Of a DNA stretch of 64,000 nucleotides, positions 57,011 to 64,000 are shown in pieces. The stretch's first letter is position 1, and each line of letters opens with the position of its first letter. Origin of the DNA: SAR116 cluster bacterium AG-447-A06. GTDB taxonomy: Bacteria; Pseudomonadota; Alphaproteobacteria; Puniceispirillales; Puniceispirillaceae. The notes beneath the pieces were generated by a model. The model saw nothing but the letters and a program-made list of their open reading frames with translations. It ran no database searches and had not been told where the DNA came from. The stretch lies in the NCBI GenBank assembly GCA_003212345.1, contig QCPZ01000004.1, positions 51,127 to 115,126 of the forward strand, given 5' to 3'. The position numbers and the translations under genes were made by a program.

Positions 57011-57913
57011 TTACGCGTTTCGGCGGCGGCGGGTCTGGCGACGTTCGCGCCCGCCTTCACCCGGCACAACAGGTTCGCGGAATTTTTGAATCCAACGACG
57101 ACATTCTGGATCATTTCCGTTCATCACATTCGCGCCCATGATGCCGGTCATTTCTTCGGCGTGAAGCGGGTTCATAATTGCCGAGGTCATCCCCGCCCCC
57201 GCCGCCATTGACAAAAACGCGGCATTCATTCCGTGACGGTTTGGCAGGCCAAAAGAAATATTTGAGGCCCCACAAGTGGTATTCACTTTTAATTCGTTGC
57301 GAAGACGGAAAATTAAATCCAGTGCGGATCGCCCCGCCATATTAATGGCACCAACCGGCATGATCAACGGGTCAACAACAACATCCTCTAACGGAATTCC
57401 ATAATCAGCGGCGCGTTCAACAATTTTCTTGGCCACATCAAAACGTACGTCTGGATCTTCAGAAATGCCCGTTTCATCATTTGAAATTGCAACTACAGCC
57501 GCACCGTATTTCTTTACCAAAGGCAAGACTACCTCAAGCCGTTCCTCCTCGCCAGTGACTGAATTGACGATTGGCTTGCCCTTATAAACTGCAAGCCCAG
57601 CCTCCAATGCAGCAACAATCGAGCTGTCAATGGCAAGCGGCACGTCAACGGTATTTTGCACCAGCTGAATTGCCTCCGCCAGTATTGCTGGTTCATCAGC
57701 CATCGGAATGCCAGCATTCACATCCAGCATGGTTGCCCCCGCTTCAACTTGCGAAACCGCATCAGAAAGTACCCGCGAATAGTCTCCTGCAGCCATTTCA
57801 GCGGCAAGAAGTTTGCGTCCAGTGGGGTTGATTCGTTCGCCAATTACGCAGAATGGCGAATCAAATCCAATGGTAATTTCCTGTTTATCAGACGAGACAA
57901 TTGTTTTAGTCAT
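57011..57913 (-). CDS. Methyltetrahydrofolate:corrinoid methyltransferase (pterin-binding)
   Basis: A 300-residue TIM-barrel protein of the dihydropteroate synthase/MeTr superfamily. VIGERINPTGRK at about 23-34 and MLDVNAGIPMADEP at about 61-74 bind the pterin, and GASNISFGLPNRHGMNAAFL is typical of MeTr. It should move methyl between methyl-THF and a corrinoid protein; direction is not visible. GGAGAATATCTG precedes the ATG. The last ~20 residues form a basic tail (GGRERRQTRRRR) not needed for the fold. It sits between the MetF-like gene and the reactivase. Confidence 0.9.
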   Translation of the reverse strand: MTKTIVSSDKQEITIGFDSPFCVIGERINPTGRKLLAAEMAAGDYSRVLSDAVSQVEAGATMLDVNAGIPMADEPAILAEAIQLVQNTVDVPLAIDSSIVAALEAGLAVYKGKPIVNSVTGEEERLEVVLPLVKKYGAAVVAISNDETGISEDPDVRFDVAKKIVERAADYGIPLEDVVVDPLIMPVGAINMAGRSALDLIFRLRNELKVNTTCGASNISFGLPNRHGMNAAFLSMAAGAGMTSAIMNPLHAEEMTGIMGANVMNGNDPECRRWIQKFREPVVPGEGGRERRQTRRRRNA

Positions 57914-57939
57914 CAGATATTCTCCAGAATTCCGGCCCT

Positions 57940-58845
57940 TTAGGTCGCAGTATCGATAACGTCAAAGCCACCCTTCGGCAAAAGCTGAATACTGCCGGAA
58001 GCCACTGCATTTGCGTAAATTGCGGTCTTAGCAAAGCCCCCAAACGGATAAAAGTGAAAATTCTCAATCAGGCAATCAGAGTCATTTGCCATGCCCTGTG
58101 CCAAGTCAGATAACAAAACGTTTGGTGATTGCACAGTCATCAATTTTGCCACATTACGTGCCTGTTTTGAGATAAAGCGCATTGAAGGACCAATGCCCGA
58201 AATCTGTGCAAATCTGAACAAGGTCTTTATCGTCGCTGGCCCCGGAATACCAATGCGGATTGGTAATTCATTTCCCGCCGCTCGAACGGTTTTTTCCCAT
58301 TCAAGCACAATTGGCGCCTCGAAACAGAATTGCGTTTCAATGTACATGTTCAGACCCTCACGCTTGGCAAGCGCATTTTTTGCGCCCAGTGCTTCGGCTA
58401 TTTCAATCTCGCTGATATCGGGACTACCCTCAGGATGACCAGCCACCCCAACGCGCCTAATACCATGTTTCTGCAAAAGACCAGTTTCCAAGATCTGAAG
58501 CGAATTATCAAACGCCCCAATCGGCTGATCAACACCACCGCCAATGATCAAAACTTCATCAACGCCAGCTTCCGCCCGGTAAGAGGCAAGCAACGAGTCA
58601 ATTTGATCGGAGTCTTTTAGTGATCGTGCAGCCAGATGGGGCACGGCATTCATCCCCTCATTATGCAGTCGTTTTGCCACCGCCACAGTGTCCATCGGGT
58701 CGGATCCCGGGAGAAAGGTTACATTGACCGTTGTCCCCGGTAAGAGGCATGCTGCAAAGCTGTCAATCTTGGTTGCACCGGCTGGCGTCACTTCAATTGA
58801 CCAACCTTCGGCTGCTGTTTGTATTTGCGGAATGCTGGCCGTCAT
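57940..58845 (-). CDS. Methylenetetrahydrofolate reductase-like protein (MetF family)
   Basis: A 301-residue FAD-type TIM barrel related to MetF. Conserved parts are SFAACLLPGTTVNVTFLPGSDP, AVPHLAARSLKD, IGGGVDQPIGAFDNSLQIL and YIETQFCFEAPIV. It would interconvert methyl-THF and methylene-THF, probably in the oxidative direction in this cluster. GGGGATAGAA precedes the ATG at 58845. It is divergent in sequence from biosynthetic MetF (shorter conserved loops), consistent with a catabolic paralogue. It ends 26 bases before the methyltransferase gene. Confidence 0.88.
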   Translation of the reverse strand: MTASIPQIQTAAEGWSIEVTPAGATKIDSFAACLLPGTTVNVTFLPGSDPMDTVAVAKRLHNEGMNAVPHLAARSLKDSDQIDSLLASYRAEAGVDEVLIIGGGVDQPIGAFDNSLQILETGLLQKHGIRRVGVAGHPEGSPDISEIEIAEALGAKNALAKREGLNMYIETQFCFEAPIVLEWEKTVRAAGNELPIRIGIPGPATIKTLFRFAQISGIGPSMRFISKQARNVAKLMTVQSPNVLLSDLAQGMANDSDCLIENFHFYPFGGFAKTAIYANAVASGSIQLLPKGGFDVIDTAT

Positions 58846-59133
58846 TTCTATCCCCATATCATCTACCTAATAGCTAACCCGTTAAACAACCATCCCTTAT
58901 ACCTAAAACGTGCCGTTTGTTATTAATTTGCCATTCTGGTCACATACGATCCTGCGCAGAATGACCGTTTGATGACTTACAAGATGGCTCGCCAACGTCT
59001 TACAATTTGCCGATTACGACATCATCATTGGTATATCATCATTGAACATCAATAAACATTGGTGTATGCAACAAACCAGCATAAGATGCGGATCCTTACC
59101 GTGCCAATTAAGCGAGAAAATTTAGCCCGTGAT

Positions 59134-59460
59134 TTAGTCTTTCCTGCTAGCTATCAATTTGCCACCGTTTTCAACAAGCGCACGAAGGATTTCGGAAGTA
59201 TATTCGTCACCCAGCGCGGCGGCCCGCACGGCAGCTTCGGCCTCAAGATCCTCGCCGCATTCTTCGGGCTCGGCTCGGCGCCACTCCGACAGATAATCAT
59301 CGGTCGAATCTACACCATCGCGCATCGCCGCGGCATCAATGGCAACCGAAAAACGTCGCGGCAATTCAATCTTTGCCTGTTCGCGTTTGCGCCCACGGCC
59401 CCGTTCAGCAATTACCTGCGCCGGAATATCACGCCAATAAAGAGTAATCAGATTTGCCAT
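59134..59460 (-). CDS. 'Virulence factor' family small protein (PF13769-like)
   Basis: A 108-residue cytosolic protein with the family opening LITLYWRDIPAQVIAERGRG and LPRRFSVAIDAAAMRDG, then a Glu/Ala-rich region. The family name is misleading: these proteins are commonly found with corrinoid methyltransferase genes and their function is unknown. It starts 15 bases after the DUF1638 stop and is the third gene of the corrinoid operon. The following 288 bases to metF hold no gene and could contain a second promoter. Confidence 0.75.
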   Translation of the reverse strand: MANLITLYWRDIPAQVIAERGRGRKREQAKIELPRRFSVAIDAAAMRDGVDSTDDYLSEWRRAEPEECGEDLEAEAAVRAAALGDEYTSEILRALVENGGKLIASRKD

Positions 59461-59475
59461 TCTGCCGCTCCTTGT

Positions 59476-60135
59476 TTACAGATGGTGCGTTATCTTTTGA
59501 TTTTTTTGCTGACCGCCCTGAGGCGACAAACCACGGATGAACCCCGCAAATTCTCCATAGCCGGCGTATCGGTATTCATAATCAAGGCCCAGTTCGGCGG
59601 CCGCCTGAACCGCCTTGGCCCGTAATTTTTTGCAATCGGTCTGGGCGATGTAAAGCACACGTGTATAATGCCCAAAATACATATTGCGCAACTCAGGGTG
59701 TTGGCGGATCCCCATTCCTTTCATCACGATACGTTCAAAATGACGCACCATATAATCAGTCAGAAAAAATGTGCCAAGTGCTGTGTCCATCTCGGCGTCA
59801 AAATCTACCTTACCAAGAAACATCTCGTAACAATGCGGTCCCGCAATACGGGGGATTTGTTCGGCCTCAAGAAAAGTATCAAGCGCCCCGCCAGTGCCGC
59901 AATCACCATAGGCAACCGCTATTTGCATTCCCTTGCGCCGTGCCGCCACCACTTTACGCTTTAGGCCGGGCACTATTTTTTCGGGGTAATTATGCCAAGC
60001 TGCGGGTAGGCAGGTTAATGAAACCGTGCCATCCGGCAGTTGATCGATTAGCGCCATTAACTCGCGCGCCAACGCGCCGCAGGCAATGACCTGCAATGTT
60101 GCAGGCTCATCTTGTTTAGCCCGCTGCTTGTTCAC
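59476..60135 (-). CDS. DUF1638 domain-containing protein
   Basis: A 219-residue protein with the DUF1638 signature: VIACGALARELMALI near residue 16, LPAAWHNYPEKIVPGL (about 58-73), AYGDCGTGGALDTFL near 95 and IAGPHCYEMFLG near 116, then DYMVRHFERIVMKGMGI. Conserved Cys and His suggest metal or corrinoid handling, but no function is established. Related genes occur in methylamine and betaine clusters. It overlaps the corrinoid-protein gene by 20 bases. Confidence 0.85.
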   Translation of the reverse strand: MNKQRAKQDEPATLQVIACGALARELMALIDQLPDGTVSLTCLPAAWHNYPEKIVPGLKRKVVAARRKGMQIAVAYGDCGTGGALDTFLEAEQIPRIAGPHCYEMFLGKVDFDAEMDTALGTFFLTDYMVRHFERIVMKGMGIRQHPELRNMYFGHYTRVLYIAQTDCKKLRAKAVQAAAELGLDYEYRYAGYGEFAGFIRGLSPQGGQQKNQKITHHL

Positions 60136-60820
60136 GATCCAGTTTTGCCTTGATCATCTCCTTGGCGGTTTCTACTGCCACAGCCGCATCACGGCAATAC
60201 GCATCAGCACCAACAGACTCTGCAAATGCCTCATTCAATGGGGCACCGCCGACAAGAACGATATAATCGTCCCGGATGCCTTTTTCTACCATAGCATCCA
60301 CAACGACCTTCATATAAGGCATTGTTGTGGTTAACAATGCCGACATGCCCAAAATATCAGGCTTGTGCTTTTCCAACGCATCCAAATAATTTTCCACCGG
60401 GTTGTTGATACCAAGATCAATCACATCAAAACCGGCACCCTCCAGCATCATTGAAACCAAGTTTTTTCCAATATCGTGAATGTCGCCCTTTACTGTTCCA
60501 ATCACCATAGTGCCAACTCGTGGCGCGCCCGTTTCAGCAAGCAATGGCCGCAAAATAACCATACCGGCCTTCATGGCATTTGCCGCCATCAAAACCTCTG
60601 GCACAAAAAGAATGCCATCGCGAAAATCAATGCCGACAATGGTCATGCCTTCAACCAACGCCTTTGTTAAAACATCATATGGTGTCCAACCACGATCAAG
60701 CAGAAGTTTCACACCCTCAACAATTTCATCCTGCATACCATCATAAAGATCATCGTGCATCTGCTGGACAAGTTCGTCATCATCCAGATCGGCAAGGATA
60801 ATTTCATCTTCATCAGTCAT
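60116..60820 (-). CDS. Corrinoid (B12-binding) methyl-carrier protein, MtaC/MtbC/MttC-like
   Basis: A 234-residue methyl-accepting corrinoid protein. An N-terminal helical cap (about 12-95, GWTPYDVLTKALVEGMTIVG) is followed by a Rossmann-type B12 domain. The B12 ligand motif GDIHDIGKN has its histidine at about 115. SALLTTTMPYMK and VLVGGAPLNEAFA provide the other contacts. It carries methyl between an MttB-type enzyme and the THF methyltransferase. It is the first gene of the operon, and its C-terminal end overlaps DUF1638. Confidence 0.94.
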   Translation of the reverse strand: MTDEDEIILADLDDDELVQQMHDDLYDGMQDEIVEGVKLLLDRGWTPYDVLTKALVEGMTIVGIDFRDGILFVPEVLMAANAMKAGMVILRPLLAETGAPRVGTMVIGTVKGDIHDIGKNLVSMMLEGAGFDVIDLGINNPVENYLDALEKHKPDILGMSALLTTTMPYMKVVVDAMVEKGIRDDYIVLVGGAPLNEAFAESVGADAYCRDAAVAVETAKEMIKAKLDREQAAG

Positions 60821-61117
60821 GGTTATTCTCTTTTCTGCTTCTCGCGAATCTCAGCCGCAGATGACAACCCGGTAGGTCACAAAATCAGGTTCCAAAATCC
60901 AAACACAATTGAATTTTGCTATTTTGCCTCAAACTAACCCAAGTTTTGAATAAACTCCTCTCATGTTTGTGAAAGCAGGACGACTGAATCTGTACTGAGA
61001 TCGACAAAATGTCATAATTCACACAGAAACTATGGGCTGCAAACCGACAAACGACGCTAGCCACCCGGCACCGAAGCCGACTACTATCATACGCTGCAAC
61101 GATAGCAAAAATCGCAT
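60821..61117. other. 297-base region between the corrinoid operon and yciB
   Basis: I see no gene. On the minus strand it must carry the promoter of the corrinoid operon. I looked for a cobalamin riboswitch and found no convincing B12-box core. The only suggestive piece is a GC-rich stretch near 61,060-61,085. Confidence 0.35.
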
Positions 61118-61699
61118 TTACTGATCTTGTTGTTGATGTTTTTGGATTACTGGCAAGGTCAACACAACAAAGACCAGTGAAATGCCAGTAAGACCAAAGA
61201 CCTTGAATGTTACCCATGCGTCAGTGCTTAGATTACGCCACGCGATTTCATTAGCGATGGCCGAACAAACAAACATCGCCACCCACAGCCAGCTAAGTTT
61301 ACGCCAACCTTCATAATCTAGCCTCAGCTGGGAACCCATCAGTGCGGCAAGGGGATTCCGACCAATCAACCGTCCACCAGCAATGGCCGTCGCAAACATG
61401 AGAGTTAAAACCGTTGGTTTAACTTTAATAAACAGTTCATTATCGAAATATAGCGTTAAGCCGGCAAAAAACACCAGCGCCCCACAACCAAATGCTGCCA
61501 TCATCGGAATACGTCGTTCATAGGACCAACTTAAACCCAGCGAAATAACCGTTGCCACAACCAGTATTTTGACGCTGAACATCAAGTCCTGATATATGTA
61601 ATTTGCTCCAAAAAACAGCAATAGTGGGCCAAAATCCAAGAGCGTGCGTCGGCCGTTTGATGTTGGCCGTGAATTATCTTGTGTAGATTTTTCAGTCAT
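61118..61699 (-). CDS. yciB: YciB/IspZ inner-membrane septation protein
   Basis: A 193-residue integral membrane protein with about five helices. The family opening LLDFGPLLLFFGANYIYQD lies at about 20-38, then a WSYERRIPMM loop, LTLYFDNELFIKVKPT and NEIAWRNLSTDAWVTFKVFG. It is linked to cell division and envelope integrity. A short polar C-terminus ends in QKHQQQDQ. It is separate from dusA by 66 bases. Confidence 0.93.
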   Translation of the reverse strand: MTEKSTQDNSRPTSNGRRTLLDFGPLLLFFGANYIYQDLMFSVKILVVATVISLGLSWSYERRIPMMAAFGCGALVFFAGLTLYFDNELFIKVKPTVLTLMFATAIAGGRLIGRNPLAALMGSQLRLDYEGWRKLSWLWVAMFVCSAIANEIAWRNLSTDAWVTFKVFGLTGISLVFVVLTLPVIQKHQQQDQ

Positions 61700-61765
61700 A
61701 GTTTTCCAATCTAATTGTTTTTATTGTTGACTGTAATTTTTAGACATTATTTCAGTTGGCATTGG

Positions 61766-62767
61766 TTACGCGGCTATTTGGGCTGCCAGCGCCTCACACT
61801 CATCACAAGCTTTGCGAATAAATGACCCAGCGTGGTCAGCGAGACGGGCCTGTTCGCCGAGCCGGCGGCGCCAATGCCTTGCCCCACGCTGACCAGCATA
61901 TAACCCAAGCATGTGACGTGTAATGCTATGTAATGGCACTTGTTGTTTCGTCATTCGATCCGCGTACTCCGCCATCGCCTGCGCCACTTGGCGGCGGCTT
62001 GGCGGCGGTGTGGCAAAAAAATCCTTGGCAATCGTTGTTAGAAAATAGGGTGTTCGGTAAGCAGTTCGACCAATCATAACCCCACCAAAATCAATGACTT
62101 CGGCATTTATCTGCTCTGCCGTCTCTAAGCCACCATTTAAGATCACGGAAAGATCGCTCCGGCGGGTAGCAAGACGTCGGGCACGATCATAATCCAGCGG
62201 AGGAATATCCCTATTTTCTTTTGGGCTTAGGCCATTTAACCACGCTTTACGTGCATGGAGATACACCACATTCACCCCCGCTTCAGCAACCAGATCTACA
62301 AAATAATCAAGCCCAGTTTCAGGATCCATGTCGTCAATCCCAATCCGGCATTTGACCGAAACCGGTAAATCACAAGCCTCTATCATCGCACGGCAGCAAT
62401 CCGCCACCAATTTTGGTTCCGCCATAAGACACGCCCCGAACCGACCAGACTGCACCCGGTCAGACGGGCATCCGACATTCAAATTGATTTCACAAAAGCC
62501 TCGGCCAGCGGCGCTTTCAACCGCCATTGCAAGCCTGTCTGGCTGGCTACCGCCAAGCTGAAGTACTAGTGGGTGTTCAACCTTATCATGGCCAAGAAGT
62601 CGGTCAAGGTTTCCATGGATAATGGCCTCAGCAGTCACCATCTCAGTAAAAAGCAGCGCGTCAGGTACAAGGTGCCTGTGAAAGACGCGGCAATGCCGGT
62701 CTGTCCAATGCATCATTGGTGCCACACAAAGGCGACGGTCAATGGTTTCTCTTATTTTATTCTCCAT
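61766..62767 (-). CDS. dusA: tRNA-dihydrouridine(20/20a) synthase DusA
   Basis: A 333-residue FMN enzyme that reduces uridines 20/20a in the tRNA D-loop. VAPMMHWTDRHCR is the N-terminal FMN motif. NLNVGCPSDRVQSGRFGACLM contains the catalytic cysteine, and KCRIGIDD and VILNGGLETAEQ complete the barrel. The C-terminal helical domain ends EALAAQIAA. The start MENKIRE at 62767 is chosen by family alignment. The frame is open to 62848, and an ATG one codon upstream is equally possible. Confidence 0.94.
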   Translation of the reverse strand: MENKIRETIDRRLCVAPMMHWTDRHCRVFHRHLVPDALLFTEMVTAEAIIHGNLDRLLGHDKVEHPLVLQLGGSQPDRLAMAVESAAGRGFCEINLNVGCPSDRVQSGRFGACLMAEPKLVADCCRAMIEACDLPVSVKCRIGIDDMDPETGLDYFVDLVAEAGVNVVYLHARKAWLNGLSPKENRDIPPLDYDRARRLATRRSDLSVILNGGLETAEQINAEVIDFGGVMIGRTAYRTPYFLTTIAKDFFATPPPSRRQVAQAMAEYADRMTKQQVPLHSITRHMLGLYAGQRGARHWRRRLGEQARLADHAGSFIRKACDECEALAAQIAA

Positions 62768-62844
62768 CATACAGGACTCTATACGCCGGTTGGAAACAAT
62801 TGCCAAATAACAACCCACCTCAAACATACAGCGGGTCAAAAAAG

Positions 62845-63171
62845 TCACAGAGCATCGAAAGGGTTACGAGCCTGCACATCACAAACAGCTATAATAAAAG
62901 CATCTTGATCCATTTTCACTTCGTCAGCAAGGCGTATCAATGCAGCTTCAGCATCCACCCATTCGGTATTCGTGATGATATGCCATTCGTATTGGCCTTC
63001 AAAATTTAGGCTCCGCGCGAGCAATTTATGGCGACCGTCTAGCGCGTCAATATGCACAAATATCGCACCGGCATCAGGATCACCGCGGCGTGCAAGGACG
63101 CAATCAATAAGCGCTTTATTGGCATAGCGTAGGGCCGCACTTACTAATACTCCTGACTTTACTCGTGCCAT
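62845..63171 (-). CDS. DUF1491 family protein
   Basis: A 108-residue protein with the alphaproteobacterial DUF1491 pattern: VSAALRYANKALIDCVLARRGDPDAGAIFV (about 10-39) and a later YEWHIITNTEWVDAEAALIRLA. Function unknown. The ATG at 63171 has AAGG seven bases upstream; a GTG two codons earlier is also in frame. It lies 77 bases before dusA and could be cotranscribed with it. Confidence 0.85.
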   Translation of the reverse strand: MARVKSGVLVSAALRYANKALIDCVLARRGDPDAGAIFVHIDALDGRHKLLARSLNFEGQYEWHIITNTEWVDAEAALIRLADEVKMDQDAFIIAVCDVQARNPFDAL

Positions 63172-63241
63172 AGCCACGCCTTATCTGTTAATTCGCTCAG
63201 CTGGCTTTATGCAATTATCAGCATGTTCGATATCGACTGAC

Positions 63242-63454
63242 CTAAAAATCGGTGCAGCGTCCCTTTTGTTCCCAATCCCCATAGCGAGTTGGTTCTGGTC
63301 CTTTCGGGCCATTAATTTCATCTGGTATTTTTTGCTCAGAAGCGTCCCTCGCTCCAGCTGTCAATGCACCCTTGGCATCTGCATAATCGGAGCTTCTTTT
63401 TTTTACTGTTGGCTCTTCGGCATCAATAACCGTGTTTTTCTTGTTTCTTTCCAT
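63242..63454 (-). CDS. Succinate dehydrogenase assembly factor 4 (DUF1674)
   Basis: A 70-residue protein with the conserved C-terminal box NGPKGPEPTRYGDWEQKGRCTDF described here by its ends. This is diagnostic for SDHAF4/DUF1674, which stabilises the flavinylated SdhA subunit. The N-terminal half is charged and variable. It is divergent from rsmB, a conserved pair in alphaproteobacteria. Confidence 0.92.
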   Translation of the reverse strand: MERNKKNTVIDAEEPTVKKRSSDYADAKGALTAGARDASEQKIPDEINGPKGPEPTRYGDWEQKGRCTDF

Positions 63455-63532
63455 CTTTGGGTATATGCCCCTTCAAGCGATCAAAAACAAGTCACCAGCG
63501 TTATAATGCAGCTGGACCATTGGAACCTTTGA

Positions 63533-64000
63533 ATGCCTGAGCAGAAAAAACCAACTACCTCAACCCGCCTCGATAAGCCCGTGTTGCGACTATCCAAAGA
63601 GAAGGCCCATAGTCAAGCTCGCACCAACTCCAAAGCGGATATAAAGTCCAACGCTAAGATTGACGAAAAAGCTCGTTCAAAAAGAAAAGACGGAGCTCTA
63701 AACCAAAAACCAAATAAGCATAATGCCAAAAAGGTAGTTTCCGCCGACCTAACTAGTCGCCACATTACTTATAACATTCTCGTTGCTGTTGAAGAAGGCA
63801 TTCATCTTGATAAGGCGCTTGCCGCTAATCAAGTGCTCCCAAAACTGGATGACCGCGACCGCCGCTTTGTTCGGCTTCTTGCCACAACTAGCATTCGCTA
63901 TCGCGGCCAACTCGAAAAGGTGCTGGCGCCGCTGGTGGCGCGACGTCCCTTTGGTGCGCAGGCAAATGCCAATTTGATTTTGTTGATGGGCGCTGCCCAA
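63533..64000 (+). CDS. rsmB: 16S rRNA m5C967 methyltransferase RsmB, N-terminal part (partial)
   Basis: The first 156 codons of a gene that leaves the window. A basic N-terminal extension (about 1-75, rich in Lys/Arg/Ala) precedes a NusB-like helical domain: RHITYNILVAVEEGIHLDKAL, LDDRDRRFVRLLATTSIRYRGQLEKVL and RPFGAQANANLIL. That domain order is RsmB/Sun. The catalytic SAM domain lies outside. The ATG at 63533 is 78 bases from the SDHAF4 start. The long basic leader is unusual and a later start cannot be excluded. Confidence 0.8.
   Translation, partial: MPEQKKPTTSTRLDKPVLRLSKEKAHSQARTNSKADIKSNAKIDEKARSKRKDGALNQKPNKHNAKKVVSADLTSRHITYNILVAVEEGIHLDKALAANQVLPKLDDRDRRFVRLLATTSIRYRGQLEKVLAPLVARRPFGAQANANLILLMGAAQ

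Noticed and set aside
59059..59625. Plus-strand 188-residue open frame
   Set aside because: It lies opposite the small PF13769-like gene and part of DUF1638 and has no family-like features.
60821..61117. Possible cobalamin riboswitch before the corrinoid operon
   Set aside because: No B12-box or conserved core could be recognised on either strand; only a GC-rich stretch is present.

Overview
This window reads as a chromosomal segment of a marine-type alphaproteobacterium. The support is a set of alphaproteobacterial marker genes (NDUFA12-type complex I subunit, DUF2155, DUF1491, SDHAF4/DUF1674, CarD, 7Fe ferredoxin FdxA, the imuA-imuB-dnaE2 cassette, the xseB-ispA-dxs-tlyA run) together with moderate GC and a heavy load of methylated-amine genes. 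I favour a SAR116-like (Puniceispirillales) lineage; this is inference from gene content and no search was run. Almost all of the window is dense housekeeping DNA. I see no rRNA, tRNA, CRISPR array, insertion sequence or prophage.

Layout. 1-8.3 kb: the 3' end of RNase E, an aminotransferase, a BepA-like protease, a DsbA-family protein, aroQ-accB-accC-aat, then DUF2155, mlaD and NDUFA12 on the minus strand. 8.8-14.4 kb: B12-dependent ribonucleotide reductase nrdJ with a clear terminator, a RidA-family protein and a FemAB/GNAT-like protein. 14.4-18.8 kb: clpS-clpA and a D,D-carboxypeptidase with a SPOR domain. 18.8-24.7 kb: the SOS mutagenesis operon imuA-imuB-dnaE2 with an upstream LexA-type box. 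24.8-35.7 kb: an amidohydrolase, the heterotetrameric sarcosine oxidase operon soxBDAG, then a convergent pair encoding an FAD/GcvT demethylase and an MttB-family methyltransferase without a pyrrolysine codon. 35.9-47 kb: pdxH, a glycine-zipper protein, fabI-aroC, tlyA-dxs-ispA-xseB, a proline iminopeptidase, carD, fdxA and small genes. 47-53 kb: an SUV3-like helicase and acnA. 53-61 kb: ccmAB, a rearranged ccmCD/RACo region, and a corrinoid C1 cluster. 61-64 kb: yciB, dusA, DUF1491, SDHAF4 and the start of rsmB.

The genes suggest one metabolic theme. The MttB-family enzyme, the DMGDH-like enzyme and sarcosine oxidase could strip methyl groups in turn from a quaternary amine such as glycine betaine down to glycine. 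The second cluster (corrinoid carrier protein, methyl-THF:corrinoid methyltransferase, MetF-like reductase, ASKHA reactivase, plus DUF1638 and a 'virulence factor' domain protein) would pass the corrinoid-bound methyl to tetrahydrofolate and oxidise it. DUF1638 and the small partner protein have no established role.

The most striking observation is structural. ccmC and the corrinoid reactivase gene are both split, and their parts are exchanged across an inverted block at about 54,681-56,048. Flipping that block restores ccmA-B-C-D in one direction and the reactivase in the other, but most of the first CcmC membrane helix and roughly 190 residues of the reactivase would still be missing. It is either a genuine rearrangement that disrupts two pathways or an assembly or amplification artefact. 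I cannot tell which from sequence alone.
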